Part shown: positions 12,183-23,192 of the stretch, piece by piece
Layout of the letters: every line of letters starts with the position of its first letter
Position numbering within the stretch: position 1 is the stretch's first letter
Source of the DNA: Rhodomyrtus psidioides
Taxonomy: Eukaryota; Streptophyta; Magnoliopsida; Myrtales; Myrtaceae
Assembly: GCA_021437785.1 (NCBI GenBank)
Contig: JAILYB010000211.1
Span: 434,001 to 498,000, forward strand
Length of the DNA stretch: 64,000 bases
Direction: 5' to 3'
Position numbers and translations under genes: made by a program
Notes under the pieces: model-generated
The model's input: the letters and a program-made list of their open reading frames with translations, nothing else
What the model was told of the DNA's origin: nothing
Databases searched by the model: none

Positions 12183-12191
12183 CTTATATAG
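12183..12191 (-). promoter_or_regulatory. TATA box of the 3' LTR of B
   Basis: Minus-strand CTATATAAG, a strong plant TATA box, sits about 1.28 kb into the LTR in element sense. Transcription would begin about 30 nt further along, near 12150-12160. The identical box is at 30708-30716 in the 5' LTR. Confidence 0.75.
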
Positions 12192-12593
12192 CATCTCCGA
12201 ATTTTGGCGCCGATTTGAGGAGTTCCAACTGACTTCAATGGCACGTGGCAGCACGTGTTTTTGGGTTCAATTGGCGCCGGAGAGGATGGGTGACTTGCCA
12301 AGGTTCATTTGGTTTCCCGGCGAGCCTCATCCCTCACGAATTTTGCATACATTCGACCTGCATTTGTCGTTTGTTGACTTTTGCAGGTGTGCAGGTTGAC
12401 CAGCCGATTATTTGCTATCCCGATGGTCACTGGTCTTCGTTCCGGTCCCGATCGACGGGGATTGACCCAAGGAACTAAATGCCCAGCATTGCTTCTCCAA
12501 TTGTCGTTGATTCGTCGCTCAATTTTCTCCTTGAAATTATACCTTCCACTGTTCACTCGTGCACAGGCCTGATGAAGAAGAAGACACTGTAGC

Positions 12594-12645
12594 GGGCCGG
12601 TTCGACCGGTCCGACCGCCGGTCTGACCGGTCTGAACCGGTCCCG
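12594..12645. repeat. GACCGGT palindromic cluster in LTR B
   Basis: A short GC-rich stretch made of overlapping GACCGGT/ACCGGTC and GTTCGACCGG words with internal dyad symmetry, set in AT-rich sequence. It lies in U3, about 400 bp upstream of the TATA box in element sense. It is repeated at about 31119-31170 in the partner LTR. Confidence 0.7.
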
Positions 12646-13466
12646 AATAGGTTTTTTTTCAAATTAAGCCCAAATTAATGGGAAAATTTTGCAATTGAAC
12701 CTCATAATCGAATCTAGGGCATGAATTCTATCTAGAAATGTGGTTTTGCCCAAAAGTTTTCATCAATTTCTACAAAACCCCCAAATTTTCATTTAATTGG
12801 AAATTGGGGATCGTGTAATTGAGGGTGCAAATGATCAAATTGAGTCAAACCACCTGTTCCAATTGATTTAAAATGGTGAAATCCATTGGGTAGCATGTTT
12901 AATTTGCAATGATAGCCCTTGAATTGAAAGTAATTTCAATTATGCTTAATTTCAAGGACTAAAATGCAATTTTAGTATGTAATTTTGTCAAATCCGTGCA
13001 ATTGAGCATATTGTGCAAACAATTGGGCTAAATTGAAATAGGGGATAGTCAGATTGAATGTCAAGATCTTAAAAAATGCCAAAATTGCAAATTAAAAGAC
13101 TCAATTGTTATTTTTTCTTCAAATTCAATAGTACGGGTTACAAAGGAACACCTAAAATTGAATCTGATTTTGATTTTTTTGAGAGGTCAAAAATAAAAGG
13201 GATTAAAAGGAAAAATATTGGATATTTTTCCATATTTTTGTGACCTCAAATGCTATTTTTCTTGATTTTGTAAGTATTTTTCTATTTTCCAAAAATACTA
13301 AAAATTATGAAAAATGTGAAAAATTATTTTTTGGTCAAGAATGGTTCCTTGGGCTTGGCCAAGGCCACCAAAGTTGATTTTGTAATTTTTTGACTTTTTA
13401 TAAATTTTTTGTGATTTTTCAAAAATAAAACTGAAAAAGACCTGGTCAAAAAATTAGGTGTCAACA

Positions 13467-13479
13467 GCTGCCCCTCTTT
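13467..13479 (-). other. Polypurine tract of element B
   Basis: On the minus strand AAAGAGGGGCAGC directly abuts the 3' LTR start TGTTGACACC. This is the expected plus-strand priming site for reverse transcription. Confidence 0.85.
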
Positions 13480-13739
13480 GAGAGGAATCTCGTGAGAGGT
13501 TTCGCTCAAAGACAGGTGACACCTGAGTCTAGACCGACTCGACTGGGGAAAAGAAAAACGAATCTTGACACTCAATCTTTCTTGTCCCACTAGTGAAGGC
13601 TTTGCTCTTCGTTTTTTTTTTTTTTTTTGCTGATGTGAGAGAGAAAGTAGAGAGACCCACCTGTTACTTACCTGTTGATCGCCTGCTTGATGCTCGTGTG
13701 GCCTGCGCGGTGTATAGCGGGTTCTAGTGAATACCTAGG

Positions 13740-14155
13740 GACTCGTCTTTTGAGTATCCTAGGGCGATTAAACTCTAGCCTGTATGGTAGGCCGTACCAG
13801 AATGGGATTCCTACACTTGACAGGAACCTGTGAATGACGCACCCAGTCTCTTAGGGATTGTCGGGGTTTTGATCCGTATGGTGGATCGGACCATGAATAG
13901 GACTCCTTTCTGCTAGGAACCTATGGATGACGCACCCAGTCTCTTAGGGATTTGTCAGGGATTTTGATCCGTATGGTGGATCAGACCATGAATAGGACTC
14001 CTGTCTATTAGGAACCTATGGATGACGCACCCAGTCTCTTAGGGATTGTCGAACATTTTGATCCGTCAGGGGGATCAGGCCGAGAATAGGATTCCTTTCT
14101 GCTAGGAACCTATGGATGACGCACCCAGTCTCTTAGGGATTGTCGAATATTTTAA
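13740..14155. repeat. Tandem array, about 94-bp unit, in the 3' UTR of B
   Basis: Four units anchored by GACGCACCCAGTCTCTTAGG at about 13836, 13929, 14024 and 14118, each followed by TTTTGATCCGTATGGTGGAT-like text. It is adjacent to a second, different array. Overlapping short frames are not genes. Confidence 0.85.
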
Positions 14156-14225
14156 TCCTATATTCTAAGGAATTAACTAGGATTTATACAAATGAGGTGT
14201 GCCTAACCTTGAGGCTTTACCAAAT

Positions 14226-15000
14226 GGGCTATTCTGGGTTTAGGGGTTATCTAGAACCCCACAGAAAGCAGATTTTGCAAATTGTCCTTTCGTCATGTAA
14301 GGCGTTATTCTGGGATTTGGGGATTCCAAGTATCCTGCAGAAAACTTAAACCTGCAAAAACTTTGATAAGATTCTTCTGGGATCTAGGGGCTACCTGAGA
14401 TCTCGCAGAAAGACTATCTTGAATGTTGTCCTTTTGACATTGAATGTGACATTCTGGGACCTGGGAGCTCCAGGTATCCTGCAGAAAGATCAAACCTGCA
14501 AAATTGTTCATAAGAATATGTTTTCCTGAGATATGGAATTACCAGGGATCTTGTAGGAAAATAAACTTGAAAGCTCTTCTCCACAGAGCAAGGCATCCTT
14601 CTAGAATCTGGGGCTACCATGATTCCTATAGAAGTTTAACCAAGAACAGTAGCATTCTATAATCTGAGGTTACCAAGAATCTGTCAGAAGCTTAGGCATA
14701 TAAACTCTCCTTCTTAGAGAAATGTGTCATTCTGAGACCTGGGGTTACCAGGGGTCCTGCAGAAGTTTAAACTTGAAATATATTCTTCACAAAAGATGTA
14801 GCATTCTGAGGTCTGGGGATACCAGGGGTCCTACAGAAGCTTGAACATGTAAACTCTTTCTTACCAAGAGAGATTGTGTTATTCTGAGATCTGGGATTGC
14901 CAGGAATTCTGCAGAAGTTTAGACATGTAAATTGTTTCTTACCAAGAGTGCTGCAAGCCATTCTGGGAGCTGAAGTCATCAAGAATCTTGCAAAAGCTCC
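14226..15000. repeat. Degenerate tandem array, about 74-bp unit, in the 3' UTR of B
   Basis: About eleven imperfect units with the pattern CATTCTGGGA-CTGGGG-TACCAGG-ATCCTGCAGAAG-TTTAAACCTG, starting near 14230, 14305, 14374, 14448, 14520, 14595, 14650, 14730, 14800, 14878 and 14955. Minus-strand frames such as 14767-14982 are translations of this repeat. Confidence 0.85.
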
Positions 15001-17383
15001 AACCTGAAAATTTTCTTACCAAAGGCACATCAATGGTCTTTAAGTGATATGTGATGTCAGACTGACAGCACTTTATGACTTATATCATAGTCATGAAAAA
15101 ATTTCAGTGAATATATTACGAGGTTGGAGGTTACCCAAAACACCTTGCAACATACGGGAGTGATCAAAAGTTCCTTGCGGAGAAAGTTTGAATCAAACAA
15201 TCTGAAATTACCAAAAGAGTTTGGTTAAAACGTCCAACGGAGTATTCTCATCAAAGAGGACTTCTCACCGTTTTGAGGTAATGGTCTTTTACCAAGAATG
15301 CACTCGAACTTCCTATCAAACCTGCGCCCAGGGTTCAGGATCATTTGCAGTGAATACACCTCGATCGATCAGGAGGACTTCCAAGGGACCGTAATGTTGG
15401 GCTTGGTCAACGGTTTTCAAAGGGGGACTTGCGTGCAAGTCAAGGCTTTCGAAGAGAAGTCTTCAACGTCTGCTCCAGGTTTACAAGTCAAGAAACCTGC
15501 GAAATGAGAAAGAAATAATCTTGCTCGAACTTCTTCGAGCTAAGCTTAGACATTAAACCCTATGTCAATCCAAGTGCCTTAATCATAAAAGGCTTTTCAG
15601 GGTTGTAACGTAGGTAGGATTGGGGACCAAAAAAGGCTTGTTTTTGGCTTAGAATATGCGAAGGGTCTAACATTGGTGATCACTGCAGGTTTGCCGCCGA
15701 TCTTGTCCCTTCTCGTCCAAAGAGCGTCTTTAGTCTTTGAAGTGCATATTTGTCTTTAGAGAACGTCTCTCTCATGTCAAGACGGCGTCAATACCTTGTC
15801 TATGCTTTTGTCATCTGAATGTGACATAATCTGGGAGTATCCTTTGCTGTCCAGCTCCCTTGGGATTTTTTTTTTATAATCAGATCTCACTAGTGACCTA
15901 TACAAAGGTATCATGCCATCTTTTGGCATTTACAAAATCAAACACATGATTCACAAGTGTACAAGTATTTGGACGGCATTGGCCTTGCTTTTACCAGGCA
16001 CTTTGCTTTTTCTTGATGCCTAGGATTGAATTTTTCTCTTTCTTTTCTTTTTCTCATCTTTTGTCGAGATCCCACATTGTCTTTTCTTTTGGGGATCAGA
16101 ATTTTCAAATGCGTGTGCCAGATGTACAACTTGAATCTCAGCACTCCAACATTAATCTAGGAATTTTTCGCAAATCCTGTGTTTTGAACTCTTCCGCTCT
16201 TGAAGGGACGTCGCTTCCGTCTTGGAATATGCAATGATCACCAACGGGTTTGTAAAATGAATGTATAGGCTCAACTGGGCTGTACAAAGGGTAAAAGTGT
16301 GTAGGATAGAGAAACGAATGCTTTTCGTCATCCTAAAGCACCTGAATTACCATAGAAGTTAAAATGACAAGCAACGCACGAAGATTGATGCAAGTCTGAG
16401 CAAGAGAACTTCTAACCATTTACCTCCTGATACCTCTGGACGTACCTCCAGTTTGCCCCACTGTGGGGTGGTTCTTGACAGGGGTATAGAATAAAATCGT
16501 CGTTCAAATGGTTATCAATGGTCACCTGTAGTGTTTATGATAGAGAAACGAATGCCTCCGTCGTCTCAATCCATGTAATCACCGCGAATAACCCTTACGT
16601 CCGTAGGTTAAGGTCTCGCTATCCTTACCATTCCACTTATCTCTTAAGTGTGTATGGGATGTGTTTGGACCAGGCTTGCCTCTTGTCTGAGGAAACATCC
16701 TTTTGAATGATTTAAACAACTTTTGTTTGGAAGAGTTCATTTTGCTTTCTCCAAAACTGACCCTCCAAGGGGATTTATGATGCACAATGCATATTTCAAT
16801 CATGTTCGGATAACCTCCAACTTTAAACATGAATGCCAATGACATGACTATGAGAATTTTGCGTCTTTCTAGACATGAGATTTGAATATATGCTAGATTC
16901 CAAGAAGCCTTTAAATTCTATCAATAAGGATTCCGACAGTCTTGTAAACCTAAAAGATTAGGGAAGGAATACTTACCTGCCCAGCGCGGCTAGGGATTCC
17001 TGAAAAACATAAAAGGAATATGTCAGTGTATGCTTTCGAATTTCAGAAAATTAGAACGATACACCTTACCCTTGATCATGCATTTCAATGGAAGTGGATA
17101 GATTCACGAAAATCTGCATTTTTCTTAACAACACAAGATGGTTAAGTTGTTCTAAAATTTCTTAAAATTCTTAGTCTTTGGAGAAGAAGACGTGCATCTG
17201 ACCACCATGACGTTAGGTCTCCTTGATCATGCGTTCCAACTTATCGCGACCCTGCTTCCTTGGATCCTGCAATATTGAACACATGCTAATGTATGCATAG
17301 ATGCATGACATGCTTATGCAAAGACTATCACGAAGAGTAGGCTCAATTCGAGGCAGGGCATATGACCGGAATCTGATTTTATT
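15001..17383 (-). other. 3' non-coding region of element B
   Basis: About 2.4 kb between the integrase stop and the tandem arrays. Blocks are shared with element A (see 521-2870), so the region is conserved between families although no reading frame is. A conserved non-coding function, such as packaging or RNA structure, would fit, but none can be shown from sequence alone. Confidence 0.65.
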
Positions 17384-19690
17384 TCAAGGGTAATATTTCT
17401 TCACAGCATCTGAATTCACAGGGTGCCCTAATTCTTCTCCCTCGGAGTTTACAAGAATTAATGCTCCTCCCGTGAGGATCTTCTTAACAATGTAGGGGCC
17501 TTCGTAATTTGGAGTGAATTTTCCCCCTGGATGGGTAGTACTTGGCAAAACTTTCCTAATTACCAAGTCATTTACTTCGAAGTTTCTGGTCTTGACCTTT
17601 CGATTGAACGCCCTGGCTACCCTCTTCTGGTAAGTTTGTCCATGGCAAATGGCTTTAAGACGTTTCTCATCTATTAAGTTCAGCTGTTCATATCTGTGCT
17701 TGAAATACTCTGACTCAGAGAGTTTATCTTCGGATAAGATTCTCAAAGAGGGAATCTTAACTTCTACTGGTAGAACTGCTTCTGTCCCATATACCAAACT
17801 ATATGGAGTTGCCCCTGTAGAAGTCCTGATCGACGTTCGATAAGCCATCAAGGCGAAGGGCAGCCTTTCGTGCCAATCCCTGTAGTTTTCTGCTGTTTTA
17901 GCCAAGATTCTCTTGATGTTTTTATTGGCTGCTTCCACTGCCCCATTCATCTGTGGGCGGTAAGGAGATGAATTCAGATGTCGAATGCTAAAGTGATCCA
18001 GCAGACCATCGACAATCTTGTTGTTTAGGTTGGACCCATTATCTGTGATGATCGCTTGAGGGGTACCATACCGGGATATGATATCTCTTTTGACAAATCT
18101 TGCCCCATTTCTTGCAGTGACATTCTTGTAAGAGCTGGCTTCTACCCATTTGGTGAAGTAATCAATCGCTACCAAGATGAAGCGATGACCATTCGAAGCC
18201 ACAGGATTAATAGGCCCTATCATGTCTATCCCCCACATAGAGAAAGGCCAAACTTCAGACATTTGGTGTAGTTCGTTCGGGGGTGCGTTAATCTTATCCC
18301 CGTATATTTGGCATTGGTGGCATGACCGGACGTGCTGACAGCAGTCTGATTCGATGGTCATCCAATAATAACCTAGCCGCATGATCTTCCGGGCAAGGAG
18401 GTGGCCGTTCATGTGAGGCCCACACGCACCCTCATGGATCTCTTTCATGAGAATATTTGCTTCTTTGGCGCCTACACATCTTAACAGAGTAGAATCAAAC
18501 GATCTCTTGTACAGAATTTGTCCATTGAGGAAGAACTTGCTGGCCATCTTGGTTATGTATTTTCGGTCTCCTGACTGGCATCCTTCAGGGAATTCCCTTT
18601 TCAAGAGGTAATTCTTGATGTCATAGTACCATGGCTCTCCATCACATTCCTCTTCGATTAGCATGCAATAAGCTGGCTTTTCAACGATATCGATCCTCAG
18701 GGGTTCTACATCCAACCCTTCAGTTGTTTGTAACATCGAGGCTAGGGTGGCTAATGCATCTGCAAATTGATTGTGAGACCTTGATAGGTATTCGAATGAC
18801 ACTTCTTCGAACTTGAGTATCAATTCTTCAAGGTATTCATGGTAGGGGATGAGTTTTGCATCTTTCGTCTTCCACTCCCCTTGTGTCTGTAGAATAATGA
18901 GCATGGAGTCTCCAAAGACCTGCAATCTAGGTATCTTCATGGAAAGGGCTAGTCGTAGGCCTAGAATGCATGCCTCATATTCTGAAATATTGTTGGTACA
19001 AGGAAAAGTTATCTTTACCGCGACAGGGTAATGTTGACCATCTGGGGATATCAGTACTGCCCCAGTGCCTGCCCCTGATAGGTTAACAGCACCATCGAAA
19101 TACATGATCCACTTATCCTCTGCTAAGTTCAGAATTCGGCCTTCTGTGTTCGCTACTTCAGGGGACTCACCGCTTGACGGGCTTTCTGCCAGCATGTCAG
19201 CTATAGCTCTCCCTTTTACCGACTTCTGTGGGGAACACTTGATGTCAAATTCAGACAACATTACTTGCCACTTCGCTAATTTCCCAATTAGAGCGGGTTT
19301 CTCCAGGAGGTATTTGACAGGATCGTTCTCTGTTATGAGCTGGATATGGTGGTGTAGGGTATACTGCCTCAGTCTGCGAAGTACCCATACCGTTGCTACG
19401 CAGGCCCTTTCGACTGGTATATATTTTGCTTCAGATGGCGTGAATTTCTTACTCAGGTAATAGATAGCCCTCTCTTTACCATCTATCGGGCTTGTCTGGG
19501 CAAGTAAGGCTCCCAAGGACTCTTGTCGTATGGTCAGGTATAAGGTCAATGGGTGACCAGGAATTGGTGGCACAAGCACCGGTGGTGTGATCAAATAGTT
19601 TTTGATCATTTGGAATGCCTTGCTGCACTCGGCGTCCCATGTTATTTTCGCGCCTTTCTTAAGCAATTTGAAGATTGGTTAGCCACATCA
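17384..19690 (-). CDS. RNase H / archaeal-type RNase H / integrase part of Pol, element B
   Basis: This frame of about 760 residues continues RT after a one-base frameshift. It has three parts. Residues ~37-160 are a retroviral RNase H whose first catalytic Asp is missing (LYLTI where YxDAS is usual). Residues ~185-312 are a second, archaeal-type RNase H with an intact set: D191 (YFDG), E229 (SEY), D253 (FGDS) and D303 (FADALA). Residues ~405-690 are an integrase with zinc-binding H418/H422/C449/C452 and catalytic D481, D542 and E578, giving exact D,D35E spacing. The tail ends ...KKYYP with no chromodomain, as expected for Tat. The second RNase H is diagnostic of Tat-lineage elements and probably replaces the lost activity of the first. 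The frame has no start codon of its own: the first listed methionine is a TTG at 19666. Confidence 0.92.
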
Positions 19691-20794
19691 GACAGCTGAT
19701 TGATGAACCTGGCAATATAGTTCAATCTCCCTAGAAGGCTTCTCACTTCTTTTACTGTGGATGGAGTTGATAAATCGTGGATGGCCTGGATTTTTGAGGG
19801 ATCAATCTCAATGCCCCTGTTGCTGACTATGAACCCAAGGAGTTTCCCGGATCTTGCCCCAAACACGCATTTGTTAGGGTTCAGCTTTAACTTGTATTTG
19901 CGCAGGCGCTCAAACAGCTTCCTTAATACCTGTATGTGTTCTTGTCCTTTTTTGGATTTAGCGATCATGTCATCAACATATACTTCAATCTCTTTGTGGA
20001 TCATGTCATGGAATAACGTGACCATAGCCTTCTGGTAGGTAGCCCCGGCGTTTTTCAATCCAAAGGGCATGACTTTGTAGCAAAAATTTCCCCATGGTGT
20101 GGTAAATGCAGTCTTGGGTTTGTCTTCTTGTTTCATGAAGATTTGGTTGTATCCCGAGAATCCATCCATGAATGAGAATAATTCATAACCCGCCGTACTA
20201 TCCACCAATACATCAATGTGGGGGAGTGGAAAATCATCTTTTGGGCTTGCTCTATTCAGATCTCGGTAATCTACGCAGATCCGAACTTTTCCGTCTTTCT
20301 TCATGACGGGGACTATATTTGCAACCCAGTCTGAATATGGGATAGCTTCAATGAAGCCTACCCTAAGGAGTTTCATGACTTCTTCCTTAATCTTGTCTTC
20401 TAACTCGGCTTTCATCCGCCTACTGCCTTGTTTGACAGGTTTGATGCCAGGATCCGTGGGCAATGCATGTTCCACAATCTTAGGATCAAGGCCTGGCATA
20501 TCCGCGTAAGACCATGCGAAGATGTCTTGATATTCCTTTAGTAGCTTGGTGAACTCGAGCCTTTCATCACGGGATAAGTGTCCGCCGATCTTGACCTCTT
20601 TGACGTTCACGGTGTCTCCCAAATTAATGACAATTGGTTCTTCTGAGGTAGGAGGCTTTGACTCTTCAAAGGTGTTCCAATCCCTACGGATAGACGCGTA
20701 ATCCTCGTCTTCATCTTCCTCAATGTTATAGGAGTGGTTAATGGAGGGATCCGAATTTTGTAACAACCTGGTATGCATGTTTGAGATGATATGC
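19642..20794 (-). CDS. Reverse transcriptase part of Pol, element B
   Basis: A Ty3/gypsy RT of about 378 residues from the ATG at 20778, counting residues from there. An acidic N-terminal linker is followed by the RT fold: LLRVGFIEAI at 137-146, FMDG with D205 at 203-206, the VMPFGLKNAGATYQ block at 236-249, and the catalytic YVDD at 267-270 with D269 and D270. The frame is open upstream to a good 3' splice site at 20795, so it is probably a second exon joined to gag-protease rather than an independent ORF. It terminates at 19642 because of a one-base shift near 19670-19690, after which RNase H and integrase continue in another frame. Tat elements usually encode these domains in one polyprotein, so the shift is likely a mutation of this copy. 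Confidence 0.92.
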
Positions 20795-21219
20795 CTGAAA
20801 TGTCATGAGTATGGTTAGTTTGTGCTCAGTAAAAATGACATACATGATTATGTAAAGTTTTTTTCGAAAAAGTTTTTCGAAATAGATGTAGGTACAGATG
20901 GGACTAATCCTCATGTCATTGGATATCCCGGCCCCTTGAAAATCTTTTGAAGATTAGGAATCATATGGCAAATCAGGCCTCAAGCTTCTATATGGAAGAC
21001 CATTATCATCATCGGGCTGATTCGTGGTTCCATATGTCCTTAACAAAACATGCGTGGTTTTATTGAATGCGAAATGGGCCGCGTTACAAGATGTGCTATT
21101 TGGACCAACGGCCGGAGATCCAAAGGCGTTTTCTTATGCGTTCAATAAGGAAAGAAAATACAGTGAAATGCAGAAAGTTCTAAACGCAGTATTTAAAGAT
21201 GAAGGAAGAGTCTATTTAC
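20795..21219 (-). other. Candidate intron between protease and RT, element B (425 nt)
   Basis: On the minus strand the donor GA|GTAAAT begins at 21219, and its TAA is the stop codon of the protease frame. The acceptor TGACATTTCAG|G ends at 20795 and is preceded by a branch-point-like CTAAC about 20 nt upstream. Splicing leaves GA+G (Glu), which continues in frame into HIISNMHTR of RT. Ogre elements are known for an intron at this position that separates a gag-protease product from a full polyprotein. The gene structure is inferred. Confidence 0.7.
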
Positions 21220-23192
21220 TCAGAAGAAGTGGCTTCACTGTCCAACCACTCCATGATGACATTCATAGAGTCATCTTCGAGAAAAGGACTTGTCAGATCT
21301 GGTTCCATCGGCGAAGTGATACCCTCTTCAGATAGCCATTTGGAGTTCTGGTCGAAGTAGGTATTTAAGGGATTCTTGAACATTCGAGACCTTCCCTTCC
21401 AGGTTGGAGAACCGATGAATGAGCTATTCGGGCTGTTTTCGCCTCCACGGCGTCCCAGGCTTTTGCCTCGGCCTCGGCCTGTTGCTTTCGGGACAGAATC
21501 ATTCATGGGATACTTCTGGTACCCCAAGCCCATTTTATGTGGATTAGCCTTCAACTGTAGCGGGGCATTTATACCCTGATTATGTTTGCCTAGGCCTTTT
21601 TCAGGATTGAACCCGTATGCCAACAGCATCTTAGCTGGTAGAAGACTGGCTTCTGAGATGTAAGGAGTTCTCAACTTCGACCCTACTGGGGTATGAACTG
21701 TTGCTACCAACTCTAGGGAGTGATAGCTCGCTTCAGTTTTCTCTTCAGGCTCAATATAGGGAATGGCACTGTTCTGGTATGCCAGGAGGTCGACTTCCCC
21801 ATGTATGGTAATCACCTTCCCATCTACAACGAAACGTACTTTTTGGTGCAGGCTCGAAGGGACAGCTCCTGCTGTATGGATCCAAGGTCTTCCTAGCAGG
21901 AATCCAAATGCACTGGGCAGATCCATTACTTGAAAGTTTATAGAGAACTTTGTCGGGCCGATGAATACGTCAAGCTCGATCTCTCCTTCTACAGTCTTCC
22001 TCATGCCGTCGAATGCTCTTACAGCTGTCTTGGATGCCTTGACCATCTCTTCATTGATTCCCAGCCTCCTTATGGTAGCCAAAGGACAGATGTTAAAGGC
22101 TGATCCATTATCGATCAATACGTGTGCCACTCTTTTGCCGTTACATTGGGCAGAGATGTATAAAGCTTTGTTGTGCCCTCTTCCTTCCATGGGGAAGTCC
22201 TCGTCAGAGAAGCTCAATTGGTCTTTTAAGAGAATTGCCCCTACAAAGTCCCCTAGTTGGACCTCATTAATTGTTTCAGGGACGTGTACTTCATTGAGTA
22301 CCTTCAATAGTGCGTTCTTGTGCTTCTCTGAATTGATGAATAGGTCTAGCAGGGATATCTGAGCGGGCATCTTCCTCAGCTGCTCTATCACTTCAAACTC
22401 GCTGGTTTTGATGATCGATACGAGCTTTTCGGCATCTTCCTTTGAGACATCTTTTTTTTCAGATTCACCCTCTCTGGGGGCATAAAATCTTCCAGACCTC
22501 ATTATTGCATCTACTTGTGTGGTCCCATAGTCCCAATGAACAGCTTTGGGATCATACTCTTCTACTGGGGGGACTTTTATCGTTACAGTTGTCTGATGAG
22601 GTATCTCTGGCCCTGACGTGTTGCTTTCTTCCTCCTGAGGCAATTGAATTACGACAGGCCTCACTGGGCAATCTTCCATCTTGCTCAGGCTATCCAGCTC
22701 ATGCAATCTGATCACCACGGCCGTGGCTACTTCGATCATCAATATGGCGTTGTCGAGTTCTTCCATACCTTTTGAGGTTTCTGGTTGAGAGAGATCATCC
22801 ATACCTCCCCATCCGTCCGGTATGATGTCTTCAATCTTCTGATAAAAGCTGGGAGGGGCCGAATATTTCACCTTGAAATTGTATCCTCCGGAATCTTGAC
22901 CCAGGTTGTCTATAATTTCGCTCTTCTCAAGTGCGTCAACCATAAACTTGAGGTCTGCTAGACTTCTCCTTCTGGCTTCTATTTCGTCTTCTTCAAATTC
23001 TTCCTCTGACTGAGTAGCTGGCCCCAGGCTGCTTACCAAGTTCTCATGTGAGGTACCACAGGTGTTACTCTGCCCATCTGTGATCAAGAAGTGGTTTCTT
23101 TTCAAAGATAGAGATGCTTCGATCCCTTCAAATTCTTCATCAGTAATATCGGACACTATCCCCAAGCTCTTCATCTTGTCGATACACAACTT
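21216..23192 (-). CDS. Protease and G-patch-like segment, element B
   Basis: About 657 residues, in the same frame as gag and separated from it by a single TAG. The first listed residue is a TTG codon, so this is a continuation of Gag rather than a separately initiated protein. An acidic, low-complexity N-terminal half leads to an aspartic protease with active site D360-N-G (VLIDNGSAFNICPL at 357-370) and a distal FLLGRPWIH at 430-438. A G-patch-like segment follows at ~521-560 (AYGFNPEKGLGK...GLGYQ). D-N-G and a G-patch after the protease are typical of the Tat lineage. It ends in SSE-TAA, where the TAA lies inside a candidate splice donor. Confidence 0.9.
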   Translation of the reverse strand, partial: KLCIDKMKSLGIVSDITDEEFEGIEASLSLKRNHFLITDGQSNTCGTSHENLVSSLGPATQSEEEFEEDEIEARRRSLADLKFMVDALEKSEIIDNLGQDSGGYNFKVKYSAPPSFYQKIEDIIPDGWGGMDDLSQPETSKGMEELDNAILMIEVATAVVIRLHELDSLSKMEDCPVRPVVIQLPQEEESNTSGPEIPHQTTVTIKVPPVEEYDPKAVHWDYGTTQVDAIMRSGRFYAPREGESEKKDVSKEDAEKLVSIIKTSEFEVIEQLRKMPAQISLLDLFINSEKHKNALLKVLNEVHVPETINEVQLGDFVGAILLKDQLSFSDEDFPMEGRGHNKALYISAQCNGKRVAHVLIDNGSAFNICPLATIRRLGINEEMVKASKTAVRAFDGMRKTVEGEIELDVFIGPTKFSINFQVMDLPSAFGFLLGRPWIHTAGAVPSSLHQKVRFVVDGKVITIHGEVDLLAYQNSAIPYIEPEEKTEASYHSLELVATVHTPVGSKLRTPYISEASLLPAKMLLAYGFNPEKGLGKHNQGINAPLQLKANPHKMGLGYQKYPMNDSVPKATGRGRGKSLGRRGGENSPNSSFIGSPTWKGRSRMFKNPLNTYFDQNSKWLSEEGITSPMEPDLTSPFLEDDSMNVIMEWLDSEATSSE

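Larger units (their letters stand above)
9611..13466 (-). repeat. 3' LTR of element B (3856 bp)
   Basis: On the plus strand it runs TGTCGCGACC...GGTGTCAACA. By hand alignment I count roughly 30 differences from the partner at 28134-31991, mostly transitions, plus a few length changes in T-rich, TTA-repeat and CT-repeat tracts. The TATA box near 12187 puts U3 at about 13466-12160 and R-U5 in the remaining ~2.5 kb in element sense. Open frames inside the LTR (for example 11648-11866 and 12245-12572) recur in both LTRs only because the LTRs are copies. Confidence 0.95.

Noticed and set aside
17649..19460. Plus-strand frames opposite Pol of element B
   Set aside because: Shadow frames of the RNase H and integrase coding sequence on the other strand.
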